This document shows positions 15,751 to 28,442 of a stretch of 54,578 bases of DNA, piece after piece; positions within the stretch are counted from its first letter, which is position 1, and every line of letters begins with the position of its first letter. The notes under the pieces were generated by a model. The model was not told where the DNA came from. It made no database searches and saw only the letters and a program-made list of their open reading frames with translations. Where the stretch lies: positions 1-54,578 of the forward strand of contig NZ_DGIR01000001.1 of assembly GCF_002386445.1 (NCBI RefSeq), written 5' to 3'. The DNA comes from Pseudomonas sp. UBA4617. GTDB lineage: Bacteria > Pseudomonadota > Gammaproteobacteria > Pseudomonadales > Pseudomonadaceae. Position numbers and translations under genes: made by a program.

Positions 15751-17358
15751 TCACATCCGGAAAATGCCGAAGCGGCTCGGTTCGATCGCTGCGTTGAGCG
15801 CGGCCGACAAGGCCAGGCCGAGCACGTCGCGGGTCTGGGCCGGGTCGATGACGCCGTCGTCCCACAGGCGGGCGCTGGAGTAATACGGGTGGCCCTGGTG
15901 CTCGTACTGGTCGAGAATCGGTTGCTTGAGCCTGGCTTCGTCTTCGGCGCTGAACGGCTGGCCACTGCGCTCGCTCTGCTCGCGCTTGACCTGCACCAGC
16001 ACGCCGGCGGCCTGCTCGGCGCCCATCACGCCAATCCGCGCATTGGGCCACATCCACAGGAACCGTGGGTCGTAGGCGCGGCCGCACATGCCGTAGTTGC
16101 CGGCACCGAAGCTGCCGCCAATGATTACCGTGAACTTCGGTACCTGGGCGCAGGCCACGGCTGTGACCAGCTTGGCGCCGTGCTTGGCGATACCGCCTTC
16201 CTCGTACTTCTTGCCGACCATGAAACCAGTGATGTTCTGCAGGAACAGCAGCGGAATACCGCGCTGGCAGGCCAGTTCGATGAAGTGCGCGCCTTTCTGC
16301 GCGGCCTCGGCGAAGAGGATGCCGTTGTTGGCCAGGATCGCCACCGGGTAGCCGTGCAGGTGGGCGAAACCGCACACCAGGGTGGTGCCGAACAATGCCT
16401 TGAATTCATCGAACAGCGAACCGTCGACCAGCCGTGCGATCACCTCACGCACGTCGAACGGCTGTTTGGCATCGGCCGGTACCACGCCATACAGCTCCTC
16501 GGCGGCATACAGCGGTGCCACCGGCGCCTGGCGCTGCAACTGGCCCAGCTTGCGCCAGTTGAGGTTGGCCACGCTGCGCCGGGCCAGGGCCAGGGCGTGC
16601 TCGTCGTTGTCGGCATAGTGGTCGGCCACGCCGCTGGTGCGGCAGTGCACATCGGCGCCGCCGAGGTCTTCGGCGCTCACCACTTCACCGGTGGCGGCCT
16701 TCACCAGGGGCGGGCCGGCAAGGAAGATAGTGGCCTGCTGGCGCACCATGATCGCTTCGTCGGCCATGGCTGGCACGTAGGCACCGCCAGCCGTGCACGA
16801 GCCCATGACCACGGCGATCTGCGGGATCCCCAGCGCACTCATGTTGGCCTGGTTGAAGAAGATCCGCCCGAAATGCTCACGGTCGGGGAACACTTCGTCC
16901 TGGCGCGGCAGGTTGGCGCCGCCGGAATCCACCAGGTAGATGCAGGGCAGGCGGTTCTGCAGGGCAATGGTCTGCGCGCGCAAGTGTTTCTTTACCGTCA
17001 GTGGGTAGTAGGAACCGCCTTTGACCGTGGCGTCGTTGGCCACGATCATGCATTCCACGCCCTCGACGCGGCCGATGCCGGCGATCACGCCGGCAGCCGG
17101 TACGTCTTCGCCATACACCTCATGGGCGGCCAGCTGGCCGATCTCGAGGAACGGCGAGCCGGGGTCCAGCAGGCGGTCGATGCGCTCGCGCGGCAGCAGC
17201 TTGCCGCGAGAAGTGTGGCGTTCCTGGGCCTTGGGCCCGCCGCCCTGGGCCACCTGGGCGAGCAGGCCGCGCAGGGCCTGGACCTGTTCGAGCATGGCCG
17301 CGCTGTTGCCGGCGAACTCCGCCGAACGCGGGTTGATCTGGGTGTGCAAGGTAGCCAT
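15751..17358 (-). CDS. liuB: Methylcrotonyl-CoA carboxylase carboxyltransferase subunit
   Basis: The 535-residue protein is the acyl-CoA carboxyltransferase half of methylcrotonyl-CoA carboxylase. Visible features are LLPRERIDRLLDPGSPFLE (about 52-70), VVMGSCTAGGAYVPAM (about 183-198) and FGAGNYGMCGRAYDPRFLWMWPNARIGVMG (about 422-451), all typical of MccB. It transfers CO2 from the biotin on LiuD to 3-methylcrotonyl-CoA. AAGGGA precedes the ATG at 17358. It is the second gene of the liuABCD operon, 19 bases after liuA. Confidence 0.95.
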   Translation of the reverse strand: MATLHTQINPRSAEFAGNSAAMLEQVQALRGLLAQVAQGGGPKAQERHTSRGKLLPRERIDRLLDPGSPFLEIGQLAAHEVYGEDVPAAGVIAGIGRVEGVECMIVANDATVKGGSYYPLTVKKHLRAQTIALQNRLPCIYLVDSGGANLPRQDEVFPDREHFGRIFFNQANMSALGIPQIAVVMGSCTAGGAYVPAMADEAIMVRQQATIFLAGPPLVKAATGEVVSAEDLGGADVHCRTSGVADHYADNDEHALALARRSVANLNWRKLGQLQRQAPVAPLYAAEELYGVVPADAKQPFDVREVIARLVDGSLFDEFKALFGTTLVCGFAHLHGYPVAILANNGILFAEAAQKGAHFIELACQRGIPLLFLQNITGFMVGKKYEEGGIAKHGAKLVTAVACAQVPKFTVIIGGSFGAGNYGMCGRAYDPRFLWMWPNARIGVMGAEQAAGVLVQVKREQSERSGQPFSAEDEARLKQPILDQYEHQGHPYYSSARLWDDGVIDPAQTRDVLGLALSAALNAAIEPSRFGIFRM

Positions 17359-17377
17359 GTGCGCCCGTCCCTTGTGC

Positions 17378-18541
17378 TCAGCGGGTTTCGTTGAACAGTT
17401 CGCGGCCGATCAGCATCCGGCGGATTTCGCTGGTGCCGGCACCGATCTCGTACAGTTTGGCGTCGCGCAGCAGGCGACCTGCCGGGAATTCATTGATGTA
17501 GCCGTTGCCGCCAAGAATCTGGATCGCCTCCAGGGCCATCTGCGTGGCGCGTTCGGCGGTGTACAGGATGACCCCGGCAGCATCCTTGCGGGTGGTCTCG
17601 CCACGGTCGCAGGCCTGGGCCACGGCGTACAGATAGGCGCGGCTGGCGTTGAGCTGGGTATACATGTCGGCAATCTTGCCCTGGATCAGCTGGAACTCGC
17701 CGATGCTCTGGCCGAACTGCTTGCGATCGTGGATGTACGGCACTACCAGGTCCATGCAGCTTTGCATGATGCCGGTCGGCCCGCCCGACAGTACCACGCG
17801 CTCATAGTCCAGGCCGCTCATCAGCACGCGCACGCCGCCGTTGAGCTGGCCGAGGATGTTTTCTTCGGGCACTTCGACGCCGTCGAAGAACAGCTCGCAG
17901 GTGTTGGAACCGCGCATGCCGAGCTTGTCGAACTTGTTGCTGCGGCTGAAGCCTTTCCAGTCACGCTCGACGATGAATGCGGTGATGCCGTGTGGGCCCT
18001 TGTCCAGGTCGGTCTTGGCGTAGATCACGTAGGTGTTGGCGTCGGGGCCGTTGGTGATCCAGGTCTTGCTGCCGTTGAGCACATAGTGGTCGCCACGCTT
18101 TTCCGCGCGCAGCTTCATCGACACCACGTCGGAGCCGGCGTTGGGCTCGCTCATGGCCAGGGCACCAATGTGCTCGCCGCTGATCAGCTTGGGCAGGTAC
18201 TTGAGCTTCTGTTCGTGGCTGCCATTGCGGTTGATCTGGTTGACGCAGAGGTTGGAGTGGGCGCCGTATGACAGCGCCACCGAAGCCGAGCCACGGCTGA
18301 TTTCTTCCATCGACACCACGTGGGCCAGGTAGCCCAGGCCGGCACCGCCGTATTCTTCCGGCACGGTGATGCCCAACAGGCCCATGTCACCGAACTTGCG
18401 CCACATGTCGGCGGGGAACAGGTTGTCGTGGTCGATTTGCGCGGCGCGTGGCGCCAGTTCGGCGGCGACGAAGGTGCGGACCTGGTCGCGGAGCATGTCG
18501 ATGGTTTCGCCCAGGGCGAAGTTCAGGGTGGGGTAATGCAT
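17378..18541 (-). CDS. liuA: Isovaleryl-CoA dehydrogenase
   Basis: The 387-residue acyl-CoA dehydrogenase has the family signatures AMSEPNAGSDVVSMKLRAE (about 129-147) and QILGGNGYINEFPAGRLLRDAK (about 340-361), and an FAD-binding middle. It oxidises isovaleryl-CoA to 3-methylcrotonyl-CoA and passes electrons to ETF. Its place at the head of liuB-liuC-liuD fixes the substrate. AAGGTG precedes the ATG at 18541. The upstream region carries two LiuR-like palindromes, and the divergent neighbour is an acyl-CoA synthetase rather than the liuR gene found in P. aeruginosa. Confidence 0.95.
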   Translation of the reverse strand: MHYPTLNFALGETIDMLRDQVRTFVAAELAPRAAQIDHDNLFPADMWRKFGDMGLLGITVPEEYGGAGLGYLAHVVSMEEISRGSASVALSYGAHSNLCVNQINRNGSHEQKLKYLPKLISGEHIGALAMSEPNAGSDVVSMKLRAEKRGDHYVLNGSKTWITNGPDANTYVIYAKTDLDKGPHGITAFIVERDWKGFSRSNKFDKLGMRGSNTCELFFDGVEVPEENILGQLNGGVRVLMSGLDYERVVLSGGPTGIMQSCMDLVVPYIHDRKQFGQSIGEFQLIQGKIADMYTQLNASRAYLYAVAQACDRGETTRKDAAGVILYTAERATQMALEAIQILGGNGYINEFPAGRLLRDAKLYEIGAGTSEIRRMLIGRELFNETR

Positions 18542-18634
18542 GCTGGGGCACCTTGTTGTTCTTGAAATAGGGGCTCGAGGACCTGGCCGGACCCTGTGGG
18601 TGCGGGCTTGCCTGCGGCCTGTGTGTTCATCACC

Positions 18635-18650
18635 TTTACGTTAACGTAAA
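18635..18650. promoter_or_regulatory. LiuR-like palindromic operator, liuA-proximal
   Basis: TTTACGTTAACGTAAA is a perfect 16-base palindrome in the liuA upstream region. It matches the kind of motif described for the MerR-type leucine-catabolism regulator LiuR, as I recall it. The flanks CACC and CCTG resemble those of the second copy 50 bases away. Confidence 0.7.
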
Positions 18651-18684
18651 CCTGTGCCGGGTGACTGTCAATCGACTCGTCACC

Positions 18685-18700
18685 TTTACGTAAACGTAAA
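18685..18700. promoter_or_regulatory. LiuR-like palindromic operator, synthetase-proximal
   Basis: TTTACGTAAACGTAAA repeats the first site with one base changed and similar flanks. It lies 65 bases before the acyl-CoA synthetase start, so each divergent promoter has its own box. This supports joint control of the synthetase and the liu operon. Confidence 0.7.
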
Positions 18701-18764
18701 TCTGCGCCAGAGTATTCCCTGCTTGTTTCAGCCGTGCCCAGAACAACCACAAGAAGGGACACCC

Positions 18765-20447
18765 ATGAGTCAACCAAGCTATACCCGAGGTCGCCAGGAC
18801 CAACCGCTGCTGACCCAGACCATCGGCCAGGCGTTCGATGCCACCGTGGCCCGCTGTGGCGATGGCGAAGCCTTGGTATCGCGCCACCAGGGCCTGCGCT
18901 ACAGCTGGCGGCAGCTGGCCGAACAGGTCGACGTGCATGCCCGGGCACTGATGGCGCTGGGGGTGAATACCGGCGACCGCGTCGGCATCTGGTCACCCAA
19001 CTGTGCCCAGTGGTGCATCCTGCAACTGGCCAGTGCCAAGGTCGGCGCCATCCTGGTCAACATCAACCCGGCCTACCGCGTTGGCGAGCTTGAATATGTA
19101 CTGCGCCAGTCCGGCTGCCGCTGGCTGGTGTGTGCCGATGCCTTCAAGACTTCCGATTACCACGCCATGGTCCAGCAGCTGGTACCCGAGCTGGCCGCTG
19201 CCATACCGGGTGAACTGGCCAGTGAGCGGCTGCCCGACCTGCGTGGCGTGATCAGCCTGGCAGCCACACCCCCTTCAGGCTTCCTGCCCTGGCAAGCACT
19301 TGCCGGGCGGGCAGGGCAAACCTCCTGCGAAGCGTACAATGCGCGCCAGCAGAGCCTGCAGTTCGACCAGCCGGTGAATATCCAGTACACCTCCGGCACC
19401 ACCGGCGCACCCAAGGGTGCCACGCTCAGCCACTACAATATCCTCAACAACGGTTTCATGGTCGGCGCGAGCCTGGGCCTGAGCGAACGCGACCGCATGG
19501 TGATCCCGGTGCCGCTGTACCACTGCTTCGGCATGGTCATGGCCAACCTCGGCTGCATCACTCACGGCAGCACCATGGTCTACCCCAACGACGCCTTCGA
19601 CGCCGAGCTCACCCTGCGCGCCGTGGCCGAGGAACGTGCCAGCATCCTCTATGGCGTGCCGACCATGTTCATTGCCATGCTCGACCACCCGTTGCGAGCC
19701 CAGGTGGACCTGTCCACCCTGCGCAGCGGCATCATGGCCGGTGCTACCTGCCCGATCGAGGTGATGCGCCGGGTCATTGACCAGTTGCACATGGCCGAAG
19801 TGCAGATTGCCTATGGCATGACCGAGACCAGCCCGGTGTCGCTGCAAACCGGTCCGGACGACGACCTGGAGCTGCGTGTGACCACCGTTGGCCGTACCCA
19901 GCCGCAACTGGAGAACAAGGTCGTGGACGCCGACGGCTGCATCGTCCCGCGCGGGCAGATCGGCGAACTGTGCACCCGTGGCTACAGCGTGATGCTCGGC
20001 TACTGGGACAACCCGCAGGCCACGGCGGAGGCCATCGACCCGGCCGGCTGGATGCATTCGGGCGACCTGGCGGTGATGGACGAGCAGGGCTACGTGCGCA
20101 TCGTCGGGCGCAACAAGGACATGATCATTCGCGGTGGCGAGAACATTTACCCGCGCGAACTGGAGGAGTTCTTCTACACCCACCCCGCGGTGGCCGATGC
20201 GCAGGTGATCGGCATTCCGTGCAGCCGTTATGGCGAGGAGATCGTCGCCTGGATCAAGCTGCATCCGGGGCACAGCGCCACGGTCGAGGAATTGCAGGCG
20301 TGGTGCAAGGCGCGCATCGCGCATTTCAAGGTGCCCCGGCATATCCGTTTCGTCGACGAGTTCCCGATGACGGTGACCGGCAAGGTGCAGAAGTTCCGCA
20401 TGCGTGAAATCAGCGTCGCGGAGGTCTCGGCAACATCCGCTGGTTGA
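18765..20447 (+). CDS. Acyl-CoA synthetase (AMP-binding), probably linked to isovalerate/leucine catabolism
   Basis: This 560-residue ANL-superfamily ligase activates a carboxylic acid to its CoA thioester. The P-loop is YTSGTTGAPKGATLSHYN (about 209-226). Further motifs are YGMTETSP, GYWDNPQATAEAI, GWMHSGDLAVMDEQGYVRIVGRNKDMIIRGGENIYPRE (about 438-475) and the catalytic lysine in TGKVQKF near the C-terminus. AAGAAGGGA precedes ATG 18765. It diverges from liuA with paired LiuR-like boxes between them, so free isovalerate or a related branched or medium-chain acid is the likely substrate. That specificity is inference; the family also includes medium-chain acyl-CoA synthetases. Confidence 0.88.
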   Translation: MSQPSYTRGRQDQPLLTQTIGQAFDATVARCGDGEALVSRHQGLRYSWRQLAEQVDVHARALMALGVNTGDRVGIWSPNCAQWCILQLASAKVGAILVNINPAYRVGELEYVLRQSGCRWLVCADAFKTSDYHAMVQQLVPELAAAIPGELASERLPDLRGVISLAATPPSGFLPWQALAGRAGQTSCEAYNARQQSLQFDQPVNIQYTSGTTGAPKGATLSHYNILNNGFMVGASLGLSERDRMVIPVPLYHCFGMVMANLGCITHGSTMVYPNDAFDAELTLRAVAEERASILYGVPTMFIAMLDHPLRAQVDLSTLRSGIMAGATCPIEVMRRVIDQLHMAEVQIAYGMTETSPVSLQTGPDDDLELRVTTVGRTQPQLENKVVDADGCIVPRGQIGELCTRGYSVMLGYWDNPQATAEAIDPAGWMHSGDLAVMDEQGYVRIVGRNKDMIIRGGENIYPRELEEFFYTHPAVADAQVIGIPCSRYGEEIVAWIKLHPGHSATVEELQAWCKARIAHFKVPRHIRFVDEFPMTVTGKVQKFRMREISVAEVSATSAG

Positions 20448-20462
20448 TGCGCTGGTCTACCC

Positions 20463-20624
20463 TTAAGCCTTCACCGGTGGCTCCTGGCTCGGTGGGTCAC
20501 CCACCGTCGGCGGCACGGTCGGCTTGATCGGCAGCTCGTCCGGGTCCTCTTCCGGCACGGGCGGCGGCAGGCTCGGGTCGTCGATGTTGGGGTCGGGTGT
20601 CTCCGGTGGAGTGGGAATGTTCAT
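20463..20624 (-). CDS. Proline-rich acidic small protein, function unknown
   Basis: A 53-codon gene runs from ATG 20624 (MNIPTPPETPDPN...) to TAA at 20463, with GAGG 7 bases before the start. More than a third of the residues are proline, mixed with Asp and Glu, and there is no hydrophobic segment, so the product is probably disordered. It lies convergent with the acyl-CoA synthetase (15 bases from its stop) and divergent from glgE. I recall similar short proline-rich ORFs at this place in P. putida genomes, but could not check. Nothing in the sequence tells its role. Confidence 0.65.
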   Translation of the reverse strand: MNIPTPPETPDPNIDDPSLPPPVPEEDPDELPIKPTVPPTVGDPPSQEPPVKA

Positions 20625-20701
20625 GGCCTGGCCTCGCGTGGGTAATTGAAGAGGTGCTGCAGGCTTCGACCCCTGGCAGCTGCCGTTCGCTCAATTTTTT
20701 T

Positions 20702-20729
20702 GAACCCCCGCGCCTGCCCATGGCTCTGA
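20702..20729 (+). promoter_or_regulatory. Candidate AlgU (RpoE-type) promoter of the glgE-treS-glgB operon
   Basis: GAACCC at 20702-20707 and TCTGA at 20725-20729 are 17 bases apart. The AlgU consensus is GAACTT-N16/17-TCTGA, so the -10 is perfect and the -35 matches at four of six. It would start transcription about 30 bases before the glgE ATG. Trehalose/glucan synthesis under envelope or osmotic stress would make sense. Confidence 0.45.
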
Positions 20730-20765
20730 ACCCTTACTGCCACCAGCCCAAGGGAGCAAGGCCTG

Positions 20766-22784
20766 ATGTCTCTGAAACAGCCCTTCGAAAGCGTGCCCAT
20801 GGCCAATGATCACCCGGACCAGGTCATCAGCCTGTCCCAGGCCTTGCTGGCGCCGCGCATTGTCATCGAGGACACCCAGCCGGTGCTCGAAGGCGGCGCA
20901 TTCGCAGCCAAGGCCATCAGCAACCAGCCGGTTGCGGTCAGCAGCAAGGTGTTCAGCGACGGCCATGACCGCATGGCGGTGACGCTGAACTGGCGCCAGG
21001 CCGGCAGCCGGCGCATTCATTGCGTGCCGATGACCGCAGCGGGCAACGACCTGTGGCTGGCCGAGTTCATGCCCACGGAAATCGGCCCGCACCTGTTCAG
21101 TATCGAGGCCTGGATCGACCCCTTTGCCACCTATTGCCACGACCTGGAGAAAAAGTACCAGGCCGGCGTCGACATCAAGCTTGAACTCGAAGAGGGCCGC
21201 CTGCTGCTCGGCAAGGGCATCGAGCTGAGTGGCGGTGCCTTGCGCGAGCAGTTGCAGGCACTTGCCGAGCAGTTGCCGAGTCTCGATGAAGACCACCAGG
21301 TCGCCTTGTTCCTGGGGGCCGAGGCCACGCGGCTGATGGCCGAGGCCGAGCACCGCAGCTACCTGACCCGCAGCATCGAGTACCCGTTGGATGTGGACCG
21401 CCCGGCCGCGCAGTTCGCCAGCTGGTACGAGCTGTTCCCGCGCTCTTGCACTGACAACCCCGAGCGTCACGGCACCTTCAACGATGTGCAGCAACGCTTG
21501 CCGATGATCCGTGACATGGGCTTCGATGTGCTGTATTTCCCGCCCATCCACCCGATTGGCACCAAGCACCGCAAGGGCCGCAACAATTCCCTGCAGGCCC
21601 TGCCCGGCGACCCTGGCAGCCCGTATGCCATCGGCAGCCCGGAGGGCGGCCATGACGCCATTCATCCGCAGCTGGGCAGCCGGGAGGATTTTCGCCGGCT
21701 GGTCTCGGCAGCCGCCCAGCACGGTCTGGAAATCGCCCTGGACTTCGCCATCCAGTGCTCCCAGGACCACCCATGGCTGCAGGAACACCCTGGCTGGTTC
21801 AGCTGGCGCCCGGATGGCACCATCCGCTACGCCGAGAACCCGCCGAAGAAATACCAGGACATCGTCAACGTCGACTTCTATGCCCCCGATGCGGTGCCAG
21901 GCCTGTGGCTGGCCCTGCGTGACGTGATCATCGGTTGGGTCGAGGAGGGCGTGAAGACCTTCCGCGTCGATAACCCGCACACCAAGCCACTGCCGTTCTG
22001 GCAATGGCTGATCGCCAATGTGCGCAGCCACTACCCGGACGTGATCTTCCTCGCCGAGGCGTTCACCAAGCCGGCGATGATGGCGCGCCTGGGCAAGGTC
22101 GGATACGCGCAGAGCTATACCTATTTCACCTGGCGCAATACCAAACAGGAGCTGCGCGAGTACTTCGAACAGCTCAACCAGCCGCCCTGGAGCCACTGCT
22201 ACCGGCCCAACTTCTTCGTCAACACGCCGGACATCAACCCGTTCTTCCTGCAGCATTCCGGGCGCGCCGGCTTTCTCATCCGGGCTGCCCTGGCGACCAT
22301 GGGTTCGGGCTTGTGGGGCATGTATTCGGGCTTCGAACTGTGCGAGGCGGCGGCTTTGCCGGGCAAGGAGGAGTACCTGGACTCGGAGAAGTACGAGATC
22401 CGCCCGCGCGATTACACCCAGCCGGGCAACATCATCGCCGAGATCGCCCAGCTCAACCGCATTCGCCGGCAGAACCCGGCACTGCAGACCCACCTGGGCG
22501 TGGCGTTCTTCAACTGCTGGAACGACAACATCCTGTATTTCGCCAAGCGCACGCCCGAGCGCGACAACTACATCCTGGTCGCCATCAGCCTCGATCCGCA
22601 CAACGCCCAGGAGGCCCACTTCGAGCTGCCATTGTGGGAGCTGGGGCTGGATGACAACGCCGAGACCCATGGCGAGGACCTGATGAACGGCCACCGCTGG
22701 TCCTGGTATGGCAAGACCCAGTTCATGCGTATCGAACCCTGGCACCTGCCATTCGGTATCTGGCGTATCGAAAAGGCCCGCTGA
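20766..22784 (+). CDS. glgE: alpha-1,4-Glucan:maltose-1-phosphate maltosyltransferase
   Basis: GlgE extends alpha-1,4-glucan with maltosyl units from maltose 1-phosphate. The 672-residue protein has the GlgE N-terminal region, the GH13_3 catalytic domain and a C-terminal beta domain. The nucleophile is D402 in FRVDNPHTKP, the acid/base is E431 in LAEAFTKP, and the third carboxylate is D489 in NTPDINPFF, in good register with known GlgE enzymes. YFPPIHPIG and RYAENPPKKYQDI are family motifs. AAGGGAG lies about 10 bases before the ATG. It is first in the operon with treS/mak and glgB. The preceding gap has a possible AlgU promoter. Confidence 0.96.
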   Translation: MSLKQPFESVPMANDHPDQVISLSQALLAPRIVIEDTQPVLEGGAFAAKAISNQPVAVSSKVFSDGHDRMAVTLNWRQAGSRRIHCVPMTAAGNDLWLAEFMPTEIGPHLFSIEAWIDPFATYCHDLEKKYQAGVDIKLELEEGRLLLGKGIELSGGALREQLQALAEQLPSLDEDHQVALFLGAEATRLMAEAEHRSYLTRSIEYPLDVDRPAAQFASWYELFPRSCTDNPERHGTFNDVQQRLPMIRDMGFDVLYFPPIHPIGTKHRKGRNNSLQALPGDPGSPYAIGSPEGGHDAIHPQLGSREDFRRLVSAAAQHGLEIALDFAIQCSQDHPWLQEHPGWFSWRPDGTIRYAENPPKKYQDIVNVDFYAPDAVPGLWLALRDVIIGWVEEGVKTFRVDNPHTKPLPFWQWLIANVRSHYPDVIFLAEAFTKPAMMARLGKVGYAQSYTYFTWRNTKQELREYFEQLNQPPWSHCYRPNFFVNTPDINPFFLQHSGRAGFLIRAALATMGSGLWGMYSGFELCEAAALPGKEEYLDSEKYEIRPRDYTQPGNIIAEIAQLNRIRRQNPALQTHLGVAFFNCWNDNILYFAKRTPERDNYILVAISLDPHNAQEAHFELPLWELGLDDNAETHGEDLMNGHRWSWYGKTQFMRIEPWHLPFGIWRIEKAR

Positions 22785-22859
22785 GGGCCGAATGCTTCGC
22801 GGCTGCAAAGCAGCCCGGAAACCAGGCAACACGGCCCGCAGAAATGAAAGGAGTCGCAC

Positions 22860-26176
<3,317 letters not shown>

Positions 26177-26180
<4 letters not shown>

Positions 26181-28387
26181 ACGTAACAACGCGTGAAAAC
26201 GGCGGCCTTCGGCAACGGGACCTCGACGCCCTGGCCCGCGCCGAGCACGCCGATCCATTTGCAGTACTCGGCCCCCATGGCGACGGCGCGGGTGGGCAGG
26301 TGATCCGCGCCTTCCTGCCGAATGCCCTGAAAGTGTGCATCCTGGCCCGGCATGACGGGCGCATCCTGGCCGAAATGGAACAGGGCAGCCTGCCCGGGTT
26401 GTTCACCGCGCACCTCGACGAGGCGCACCCGTACCTGCTGCAGATCGCCTGGGCCGGCGGCGAGCAGATCACCGAAGACCCTTACAGCTTCGGCCCGCAA
26501 CTGGGCGACATGGACCTGTACCTGTTCGCCGAGGGCAACCACCGCGACCTGTCCGGGCGTTTCGGTGCCCAGCCGACGCAGGTCGATGGCGTCAACGGTG
26601 TGTGCTTCTCGGTGTGGGCGCCCAACGCGCGGCGGGTCTCCGTGGTGGGCGACTTCAACAACTGGGACGGCCGTCGCCACCCGATGCGCCTGCGCCACAG
26701 CGCCGGGGTGTGGGAACTGTTCGTGCCGCGCCTGGGCGTGGGCGAAACCTACAAGTACGAGGTGTTGGGCAAGGACGGCATCCTGCCGCTGAAGGCCGAC
26801 CCGCTGGCGCGGGCCACCGAGCTGCCGCCGAGTACCGCGTCCAAGGTGGCGGGGCCGCTCGGTCACGCCTGGCAGGATCATGACTGGATGGCGCAACGTG
26901 CACAGCGCCATGCCTACAGTGCGCCGCTGTCGATCTACGAACTGCACCCAGGGTCGTGGCGCTGCGAACTGGACGAGGCGGGCGACATCGGGCGCTTCTA
27001 CAACTGGCGCGAACTGGCCGAGCGCCTGGTGCCCTACGTGCAGGAACTGGGCTTCACCCACATCGAGTTGCTGCCGATCATGGAGCACCCGTTCGGTGGA
27101 TCCTGGGGATACCAGCCGCTGTCGCTGTTCGCCCCCACCTCGCGCTACGGCACGGCCGAGGACTTCGCCGCCTTCGTCGATGCCTGCCACCAGGGCGGCA
27201 TCGGTGTCTTGCTCGACTGGGTGCCGGCACATTTCCCCACCGACGAACACGGCCTGGCACGTTTCGACGGCACCGCGCTATACGAGTACGACAACCCGCT
27301 GGAAGGCTACCACCAGGACTGGAACACGCTGATCTACAACCTTGGCCGCAACGAAGTGCGCGGGTTCATGATGGCCTCGGCGCTGCACTGGCTGAAGCAC
27401 TTCCATATCGACGGCCTGCGGGTCGATGCGGTGGCTTCGATGCTGTACCGCGACTATTCGCGCAAGGCCGGCGAGTGGGTTCCCAACCGCCATGGCGGGC
27501 GCGAGAACCTGGAGGCCATCGACTTCATCCGCCACCTCAACGGCGTGGCCGCCCATGAGGCGCCTGGGGCGTTGATCATCGCCGAGGAGTCCACCGCCTG
27601 GCCGGGTGTCAGCCAGCCAACCCAGCAGGGTGGCCTGGGCTTTGCCTACAAGTGGAACATGGGCTGGATGCACGACACGCTGCATTACATCCAGAACGAC
27701 CCGGTGCACCGTACCTACCACCACAACGAGATGAGCTTCGGGCTGATCTATGCCTATTCCGAACACTTCATCCTGCCCATCTCCCACGACGAGGTGGTAC
27801 ACGGCAAGCACTCGCTGATCGACAAGATGCCTGGCGACCGCTGGCAGAAGTTCGCCAACCTGCGTGCCTACCTCACCTTCATGTGGGCGCACCCGGGCAA
27901 GAAGCTGCTGTTCATGGGCTGCGAGTTCGGCCAATGGCGCGAGTGGGACCACGACAGCGAGCTGGACTGGTACCTGTTGCAATACCCTGAGCACCAGGGC
28001 GTGCAGCGCCTGGTCAGTGACCTCAACCGGTTGTACCGGGATGTACCTGCGCTGCATGAGCTGGATTGTCAGCCGCAGGGCTTCCAGTGGCTGATCGGTG
28101 ACGATGCGCAGAACAGCGTATACGCCTGGCTGCGCTGGAGCAGCAGTGGCGAGCCGGTGCTGGTGGTGGCCAACTTCACCCCGGTGCCGCGCGAGGGCTA
28201 CCGCATCGGCGTGCCGTTTGGCGAACGCTGGCAAGAGCTGCTGAACAGTGATGCCGAGCTGTATGCCGGGTCGAATGTCGGCAACCTGGGGGCGGTAGCA
28301 AGCGAGGCGCTGCCGAGCCATGGGCAACCGCTGTCGCTGGCGCTCAACCTGCCGCCGCTCGGGGTATTGGTGATGAAGCCGGCCTGA
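26177..28387 (+). CDS. glgB: 1,4-alpha-Glucan branching enzyme
   Basis: The 736-residue GH13_9 enzyme makes alpha-1,6 branches in the glucan built by GlgE or GlgA. An N-terminal beta domain (about 15-110) precedes a CBM48 module (FSVWAPNARRVSVVGDFNNWDG, about 142-163). The catalytic residues are D417 (LRVDAVASML), E470 (IAEEST) and D538 (SHDEVVHGKHSL). ATG 26177 overlaps the treS stop, so the two are coupled; an in-frame ATG 60 bases upstream lies inside treS. A perfect 36-base palindrome 14 bases after the stop probably ends the operon. Confidence 0.96.
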
Positions 28388-28400
28388 TTGATCGCCTGAA

Positions 28401-28436
28401 CCGGCCTCTTCGCGGGTCGACCCGCGAAGAGGCCGG
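28401..28436. terminator. Perfect 36-base palindrome between convergent genes, probable bidirectional terminator/REP
   Basis: Starting CCGGCCTCTTCGCGGG and ending with its exact reverse complement, this palindrome could form an 18-bp stem with almost no loop. It separates glgB from the convergent autotransporter gene, which stops at 28443. There is no T-run, so termination is inferred from structure and place. Confidence 0.7.
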
Positions 28437-28442
28437 CCCTGT

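Noticed and set aside
14608..17394. 928-codon open frame on the plus strand
   Set aside because: It is the mirror of liuB, liuC and liuD, which are certain from motifs and operon layout.
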